From NCBI GenBank assembly GCA_019415925.1, contig DXYG01000049.1, positions 1 to 18,807 of the forward strand: a stretch of DNA of 18,807 bases, in the 5' to 3' direction. This document shows, piece after piece, positions 15,301 through 18,807 of the stretch. Numbering within the stretch: position 1 is the first letter of the stretch; every line of letters starts with the position of its first letter. Position numbers and translations under genes: made by a program. The stretch comes from Clostridiales bacterium. Its GTDB lineage: Bacteria > Bacillota > Clostridia > Oscillospirales > Acutalibacteraceae. A model generated the notes under the pieces. It was not told where the DNA came from and did not search any database. It saw only the letters and a list, made by a program, of their open reading frames with translations.

Positions 15301-15866
15301 ACAAGGCTTGGGATAATTCTCTGCTGTTCTTCAATCCCGTGGTCCTGAAGCTCAATAAAGAAATTGTCATTACCAAACAAATCCCTGTAATACTCAGCTT
15401 TGGCTTTTGCCGCATAATAATCACCGTCGAGGAGCTTTTGCGGTATTTCACCTGCAAGGCAGGCTGAAAGGCAGATTAATCCCTCGTGATATTTTTCAAG
15501 CAATTCGTCATCAATTCTCGGCTTGGAATAAAATCCTTCCGTAAAGCCGTAAGAAACAAGCTTTATTAGATTCTGATAACCTGTATTGTTCTCACAAAGG
15601 AGCACCATATGATAGTACTTTTCGTATGACGAGGTTTTGTCAAAGCGTGAGTGAGGAGCAACGTAGACCTCACAACCGATAACAGGCTTGATATTCTCTT
15701 TAATACACGCTCTGTAAAAGTCAATTACACCATACATTACGCCGTGGTCGGTTATTGCCAGTGAGGTCATACCCTTCTGACGTGCGGCAGAAGCTATTCT
15801 ATTTATACGGCACGCACCGTCAAGCAGGCTGTATTCGGTATGAACGTGCAAATGTGCAAAAGCCAT
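12351..15866 (-). CDS. dnaE: DNA polymerase III alpha subunit DnaE
   Basis: The 1171-residue replicative polymerase has an N-terminal PHP domain (MAFAHLHVHTEYSLLDG) followed by the C-family catalytic core: GPGRGSGAGSLCAY, PDFDIDF (the first two catalytic Asp residues, near 395) and LKMDFLGLRNLTVI (the third). C-terminal parts include a helix-hairpin-helix region and an OB fold (SLVCIVSKVKTQLTKNNKMMAFVNIED). The length is that of bacterial DnaE rather than PolC. All PHP metal ligands seem intact (His7, His9, Asp40, Glu66, His86, Cys136, Asp204, His206), unlike E. coli. The chosen ATG at 15866 lies 2 bases after the xseA stop codon, with GGTGA 6 bases ahead; an alternative TTG at 15872 has no spaced ribosome site. 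It is the last gene of the nusB operon, and no clear terminator follows it. Confidence 0.96.
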   Translation of the reverse strand: MAFAHLHVHTEYSLLDGACRINRIASAARQKGMTSLAITDHGVMYGVIDFYRACIKENIKPVIGCEVYVAPHSRFDKTSSYEKYYHMVLLCENNTGYQNLIKLVSYGFTEGFYSKPRIDDELLEKYHEGLICLSACLAGEIPQKLLDGDYYAAKAKAEYYRDLFGNDNFFIELQDHGIEEQQRIIPSLVRIADEIGVDIVATNDSHYIEKEDSKTHNILLCIQTNRTINDNDRMEFQTNEFYLKTEEEMRELFPKYPQAIENTQKIADRCNVEFEFGVRKLPRFDVPNNEDHLEYFRRNCYKGLYKHYGENPDQSLIDRLEYEISTVSKMGFVDYYLIVNDFVRYAKSNGIPVGPGRGSGAGSLCAYCIGITAIDPIKYNLLFERFLNPERVSMPDFDIDFCKERRGEVIDYVVRKYGEDHVAQIISFGTMAARGAIRDVGRALAIPYATVDVIAKLVPMELNITIEKALKISSELNKRYSEDEQTKNLLDIAMSIEGMPRHATMHAAGVVITDKPVSDYVPLSKNDDNVVTQFTMTTLEELGLLKMDFLGLRNLTVIDDAEKLINHNHPEYNPENVRENDENVFKMISKGYTEGVFQFESQGMRNVLTQLKPDSVEDLIAVLSLYRPGPMDSIPTYIDCRHNPSHIRYKHPMLKEILEVTYGCIVYQEQVMQIFRTLAGYSLGRADIVRRAMSKKKHAVMEKERNIFIHGLTDENGNIVVDGCIRRGIDEKTANSIYDEMESFASYAFNKSHAAAYASISYKTAWLKCYYPREYMAALLSSVLDNQNKMAVYIGECQRLGIKVLPPDVNESNHGFSVIGGNIRYGLLAIKNLGRQFIDEIIAERRYKPYKSFYDFCKRLYGRNMNSRAIESLIKCGAFDTLGANRRQLLAVSKTVLDDLDYESKRNMGGQISFFDLGGEAQKTSSEPEIPDMDEFPKNELLHMENEIAGMYLSGHPMDDYTEFSRIIKADRTGEIISNDSGLYFDGKKVSLVCIVSKVKTQLTKNNKMMAFVNIEDRYGSMEAVVFPNVYEKYALNLSDGNAILIRGTLNFKENEEPKLICDSIEKARSNEECKSNSFAINAGQQARNIPAKPVNAKPSALYIRIDDLNTELYFKAKRVLDIFEGPTPVIFYLTNSNRKVKAPSSMWVSLNDVMIKELNFQLGDKNVATK

Positions 15867-15868
15867 AA

Positions 15869-17083
15869 TCAATCACCGTTTACTGTTGCATTGATTTTTC
15901 CGTCAGAAAACTCAAGCGTGAATTTATCTCCCTTGCTAAGCTGTGTGCTTGAAGTAATTACACTGCCGTCTTTTTCGGCTATTGAGTAACCTCTTGAAAG
16001 AACTGAAAGCGGATTAAGGCTTTCGAGCTTGGCGGAAATCTTTGTTATCTCATTTGATTTTTCATTATACTTTTCGTTAATAGTATTCTGCATTTTATTC
16101 AGTAACAGCTCAATATTTTTCTCATACTTTTCAATTCTTGACAGAGGCGATACAAGGGAAACTCTGCGCTGAAAATCAATTAGCTGTGAACTGCTTTTTC
16201 TGATTTGTGAATCCATAAAGGAAGATAGATACTGGAGCTGTGAATTATAATACGACATTAATTCTGCTTTGTCGGGAACGGCAAGCTCAGCCGCCGCCGA
16301 CGGAGTCGGAGCACGCATATCGGAAACAAAGTCGCAGATTGTAAAATCAGTTTCGTGACCGACTGCGGAAATTACAGGAATTTTGCAGTCGTAGATTGCA
16401 TTAGCAAGCGCTTCATCGTTAAACGCCCACAAATCCTCAATTGAGCCGCCGCCCCTGCCGATTATTATTACATCGCAGGCATTGTGCATATCAAGCGTTT
16501 TCACTGCACGTACAAGCTGTTCGGGAGCACTGTCACCCTGAACAAGTACAGGACACATAACAATATTAATGCAGGGAAATCTTCTGTAGAGAATATTACG
16601 GATATCCTGTACAGCCGCACCCGTAGGCGAGGTTATTACTCCGACAGTTTGTGGAAATTTAGGCAACGGCTTTTTGTGTGCAGAATCAAAAAGTCCTTTT
16701 TCGGCAAGCTTCTTTTTTAGCTGTTCATACGCAAGCGTAAGCGCACCGATTCCGTCAGGCTGCATATCCTCAATATAGAGCTGATACTGACCTGTAGGCT
16801 CGTAAACAGCTACCCTGCCTCGGCAAATTACTTTCATTCCGTCTGTCGGCTTAAAACGAAGATTTCTTGCGTTTCCCGCAAACATCACGGCACGGATTAC
16901 TGATTTTTCATCTTTAAGTGAAAGATAGATATGTCCGCTTCGGTAGTGGTCTGTTAGATTTGAAATTTCACCCGAGAGAAAGACAATATTCAGTTTTGAG
17001 TCGTTATCAATCAGCGATTTAATGTAAAAATTAAGCTGTGAAACAGTAAGCACTCTCGGTGCTTTAAAATCAGGTGTGTACAT
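15869..17083 (-). CDS. xseA: Exodeoxyribonuclease VII large subunit
   Basis: The 404-residue catalytic subunit of exonuclease VII degrades single-stranded DNA from both ends during repair and recombination. An N-terminal OB fold (VLTVSQLNFYIKSLIDN...VFLSGEISNLTDHYRSGHIYLSLKD) precedes the core, with PTGAAVQDI, IIGRGGGSIEDLWAFNDE and AVGHETDFTICDFVSDMRAPTPSAAAELA, all typical of XseA, then a long coiled-coil stretch and the C-terminal LSRGYSIAEKDG. The start at 17083 has AGGAAG 8 bases upstream; it overlaps the preceding gene by 14 bases. A longer in-frame option to 17152 would lie entirely within that gene. The small subunit gene xseB, which usually follows xseA, is missing here; dnaE takes its place. 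Confidence 0.95.
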   Translation of the reverse strand: MYTPDFKAPRVLTVSQLNFYIKSLIDNDSKLNIVFLSGEISNLTDHYRSGHIYLSLKDEKSVIRAVMFAGNARNLRFKPTDGMKVICRGRVAVYEPTGQYQLYIEDMQPDGIGALTLAYEQLKKKLAEKGLFDSAHKKPLPKFPQTVGVITSPTGAAVQDIRNILYRRFPCINIVMCPVLVQGDSAPEQLVRAVKTLDMHNACDVIIIGRGGGSIEDLWAFNDEALANAIYDCKIPVISAVGHETDFTICDFVSDMRAPTPSAAAELAVPDKAELMSYYNSQLQYLSSFMDSQIRKSSSQLIDFQRRVSLVSPLSRIEKYEKNIELLLNKMQNTINEKYNEKSNEITKISAKLESLNPLSVLSRGYSIAEKDGSVITSSTQLSKGDKFTLEFSDGKINATVNGD

Positions 17084-18014
17084 TTTTAAACTTCCTGTAT
17101 GCAAGATATGCAATTCCTGCCGCATTGTCGGTTGAGTAGCAAGGCTCGGCAAAAACTGCGTTATATTTTTCTGTAAAAAAATTTTTAATTATAGTGTTCG
17201 ACATAACTCCGCCTGCAAAAACAAGCGGAAGTCTGCCGTATTTTTCAAGCAGTCTGTCACTCATCATCATAAGAGTTTTTCTGATGTATTCAAGGCAGTA
17301 AGCGGAAATATATTCAGCGCTTTTTCCGTCACTAAGAAGTTTTTTGCAGATATTTTCAATTCCGCTCAGACAACAGTCACAACCCTTTAAGCTTGGGTGG
17401 ACATTAATTTTTTCGGTATTTTTAAGCGCAAGCTTTTCAAGCTCTGCACCGCACGGAAAGTCAAGACCGAGCATTACGCCTACTCTGTCCACCGCCTGAC
17501 CTGCGTGCAAATCAAGCGAAGATGCAACAAGGTCAGCAGAAAAGCTGTCACCGTTTCCATTTGCAAGCACTGCTTCGGTTGTGCCTCCGCTGACGTGAAA
17601 AGCAATAAAGTTTTCTGAAAACAAATTATCACGCTCTGCACTGAAAAGCGCCGCAGAAATGTGCCCCTCCTGATGTGAAAATTGAAAAAAAGGGATTCTG
17701 AGTGCTGAGGATAAAATTTTTGCCGTGTTTTCTCCGACAGTGAAACACGGCATATAAGAGCCGTCAATCGGACGAGGTTTTGTTGAAACCCCGATTGCGG
17801 CTATCTGATTAACATCAATATCCTTTACAAGCTCTGAAAAAAGCGAATGTAACTGCGCTGTGTGATGAAAAACGGCGTCGCTCTGGCGAAGTCCGAGCTG
17901 ACCGTGCTTTACGGGCAAAAGCTTTTTCTGTTGGAGCATTTCACCTGTTTTGCTGTTAAAAAGCGCAGTTGAGGTGGTGTAATTTGAGGTATCAATTCCG
18001 AGAAAAAGGCTCAT
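17070..18014 (-). CDS. TsaD/Kae1-like (peptidase M22 family) paralogue
   Basis: The 314-residue protein belongs to the Kae1/TsaD ASKHA family, whose main member TsaD makes the t6A base of tRNAs. It has the ATP-fold start LFLGIDTSNYTTSTA, metal ligands His114 and His118 in SHQEGHISA, the HVSGGTTEAV loop (TsaD reads SGGHT here), AGQAVDRVGVMLGLDFPCG, and AGGVMSN followed by STDNAAG, whose Asp296 is the third metal ligand. So the metal site is intact, but several loops differ and the usual TsaD recognition stretches are changed. Many Clostridia carry such a second copy next to nusB and xseA; its role is not known. It starts in an ATGA overlap with nusB and overlaps xseA at its end, so the genes are translationally coupled. 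A tRNA-modifying or regulatory function is only a guess. Confidence 0.8.
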   Translation of the reverse strand: MSLFLGIDTSNYTTSTALFNSKTGEMLQQKKLLPVKHGQLGLRQSDAVFHHTAQLHSLFSELVKDIDVNQIAAIGVSTKPRPIDGSYMPCFTVGENTAKILSSALRIPFFQFSHQEGHISAALFSAERDNLFSENFIAFHVSGGTTEAVLANGNGDSFSADLVASSLDLHAGQAVDRVGVMLGLDFPCGAELEKLALKNTEKINVHPSLKGCDCCLSGIENICKKLLSDGKSAEYISAYCLEYIRKTLMMMSDRLLEKYGRLPLVFAGGVMSNTIIKNFFTEKYNAVFAEPCYSTDNAAGIAYLAYRKFKNVHT

Positions 18015-18448
18015 TCTGCTCCCTCTTTACTGCGGATAAATGAACCGAGAATTCCGTTGACAAACTTGCTTTCGTCAATTGTATATTTCTTTGCAAGCTC
18101 TACAGCCTCGTTTACAGATACGCTGTCGGGTACGCTGTCAAGGTATTTTATCTCGTAAAATGCAAGACGGAGAATTGCAAGAGAGGGCTTTGAAATTCTT
18201 GAAATTGTCCAGCCTTTTTTAAGTAATTTTGAAATTTCCGCATCAATTTCTTCTTTTTTATCTTCAATTGCACTAACAACCGACTGTGCATAGCCGCACA
18301 CTCCGCCCTCAAACATTTCGGAATTATCTTCAATTGTAGCTTCCAGCGGTTCATCATCAAAGGATTTTGAGAACAAAAGCATAAATGCCTGTTCTCTTGC
18401 TTCACTTCTTGTAAGCTTTATCTGTTCGCCGTTTAATTCATTGCTCAT
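18011..18448 (-). CDS. nusB: Transcription antitermination factor NusB
   Basis: The 145-residue RNA-binding protein acts with NusE (ribosomal protein S10) at boxA to keep RNA polymerase elongating through rRNA operons. LTRSEAREQAFMLLFSKSFDD at the N-terminus and WTISRISKPSLAILRLAFYEIKYL...VNEAVELAKKYTIDESKFVNGILGSF at the C-terminus are diagnostic. It is the first gene of the nusB/TsaD-like/xseA/dnaE operon. The ribosome site is weak (GGTAG near 18455), but the ATG at 18448 starts the NusB domain correctly and no other start fits. A strong promoter lies at 18481-18509. Confidence 0.95.
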   Translation of the reverse strand: MSNELNGEQIKLTRSEAREQAFMLLFSKSFDDEPLEATIEDNSEMFEGGVCGYAQSVVSAIEDKKEEIDAEISKLLKKGWTISRISKPSLAILRLAFYEIKYLDSVPDSVSVNEAVELAKKYTIDESKFVNGILGSFIRSKEGAE

Positions 18449-18480
18449 TTTTCTACCAACTTTACATTGAAATATAAATT

Positions 18481-18509
18481 ATTATACCATACCGAAACAA
18501 AAATGTAAA
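18481..18509 (-). promoter_or_regulatory. Sigma-A promoter of the nusB-dnaE operon
   Basis: On the minus strand TTTACA (18509-18504) and TATAAT (18486-18481) are 17 bases apart, with a TGG just before the -10. It drives nusB and, by overlap, the TsaD-like gene, xseA and dnaE. Confidence 0.82.
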
Positions 18510-18527
18510 TTACTTTGAAAAATAAAT

Positions 18528-18565
18528 AAGTGCAGAAAAACGGCTAAATAACGTTTTCTGCACTT
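18528..18565. terminator. Rho-independent terminator upstream of nusB
   Basis: Arms 18528-18542 and 18552-18565 pair over 14 bases with one bulged A and a 9-base loop. T-rich DNA follows on both strands (GATTATTTTT on plus, TTATTTATTTTT on minus). It most likely ends transcription from the partial gene at 18674-18807, insulating the nusB promoter. Confidence 0.75.
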
Positions 18566-18632
18566 GATTATTTTTAATTTGAAATTACTTTTGGCTATGT
18601 CACAACAAACAGTTGATAAATAGCCATTTTTA

Positions 18633-18656
18633 TAGGGGAGTATCAGAACTCCCCTA
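18633..18656. repeat. Hairpin in the 3' region of the partial gene
   Basis: TAGGGGAGT (18633-18641) and its perfect complement (18648-18656) form a 9-bp stem with a 6-base loop. No T-run follows on either strand, so it is not a plain terminator. It is enclosed by the inverted AACAGT/ACTGTT pair near 18608 and 18659 and lies just past the stop codon of the partial gene, suggesting a structured 3' end. Confidence 0.55.
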
Positions 18657-18673
18657 CAAACTGTTATTTGCAG

Positions 18674-18807
18674 TTATCTATACTCATTTGGAATTTCGAT
18701 ATGAAGTGTCTCACACAATAACTTCACATCATGTGCATCATTTTCATCAAACTCGTATCCCAGATGGAACATTACTTGACTATATGGTTCAATACAGGAA
18801 ACCTCTA
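18674..18807 (-). CDS. 3' end of an unidentified gene (partial)
   Basis: On the minus strand an open frame enters from the right window edge and runs 43 codons to a TAA at 18676-18674. The visible C-terminus contains SQVMFHLGYEFDENDAHD and ends with LHIEIPNEYR. It is acidic and lacks membrane segments. I do not recognise a family. The frame being open to the edge, a terminator at 18528-18565 on the same strand and a hairpin in between support a real gene. The length is too short to rule out a decayed gene. Confidence 0.5.
   Translation of the reverse strand, partial: EVSCIEPYSQVMFHLGYEFDENDAHDVKLLCETLHIEIPNEYR

Noticed and set aside
13038..15467. Plus-strand open frames opposite dnaE
   Set aside because: They have Cys/Phe/Val-rich translations typical of antisense frames, no ribosome sites and no domain resemblance.
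17084..17152. xseA start at 17152
   Set aside because: It would overlap the TsaD-like gene by more than 80 bases, and the XseA domain starts after the ATG at 17083, which has AGGAAG 8 bases upstream.

Overview
The window looks like chromosomal DNA from a low-GC Firmicute, most likely a gut Clostridium relative of the Ruminococcus/Oscillospiraceae type. The evidence is A/T-rich intergenic DNA with canonical sigma-A promoters and strong AGGAGG-type ribosome sites, a CIRCE-controlled groES-groEL operon, a type I dockerin protein, a nusB-(TsaD-like)-xseA-dnaE operon, and a DUF1292-type acidic protein. The first 27 bases are residual Nextera transposase adapter, so the left edge is a contig end and not natural sequence.

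Layout. 1-3443 (+ strand): adapter, a small DUF1292-like gene with its promoter, a probable 6S RNA (about 541-722), a divergent NAD-dependent glycerol-3-phosphate dehydrogenase, and a polytopic GT-C type membrane glycosyltransferase. A perfect 15-bp inverted repeat (3541-3585) separates these from a convergent minus-strand block. 3590-5544 (-): an overlapping three-gene operon of a PqqD-like protein, an S24/S26-type peptidase with a Ser/His active site, and an NTP_transf_5-like nucleotidyltransferase. 5655-6296 (-): a secreted dockerin protein with its own promoter and terminator. 6477-8422 (-): groES-groEL behind a CIRCE operator. 8787-9260 (+): a small lipoprotein with its own promoter. 9311-12202 (-): an ABC importer (lipoprotein binding protein, permease, ATPase) of the TrpXYZ kind. 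12351-18448 (-): nusB, a second TsaD/Kae1-like gene, xseA and dnaE, all overlapping or nearly touching. 18674-18807 (-): the 3' end of an unidentified gene.

Most of the content is housekeeping: RNA polymerase control (6S RNA, NusB), protein folding, DNA replication and repair, and lipid precursor synthesis. The parts that standard knowledge explains least are the PqqD/peptidase/nucleotidyltransferase cassette, which has the look of a peptide-handling or peptide-modifying module without an obvious precursor or core enzyme, and the TsaD-like paralogue in the nusB operon. I see no CRISPR array, tRNA, rRNA, insertion sequence or prophage.
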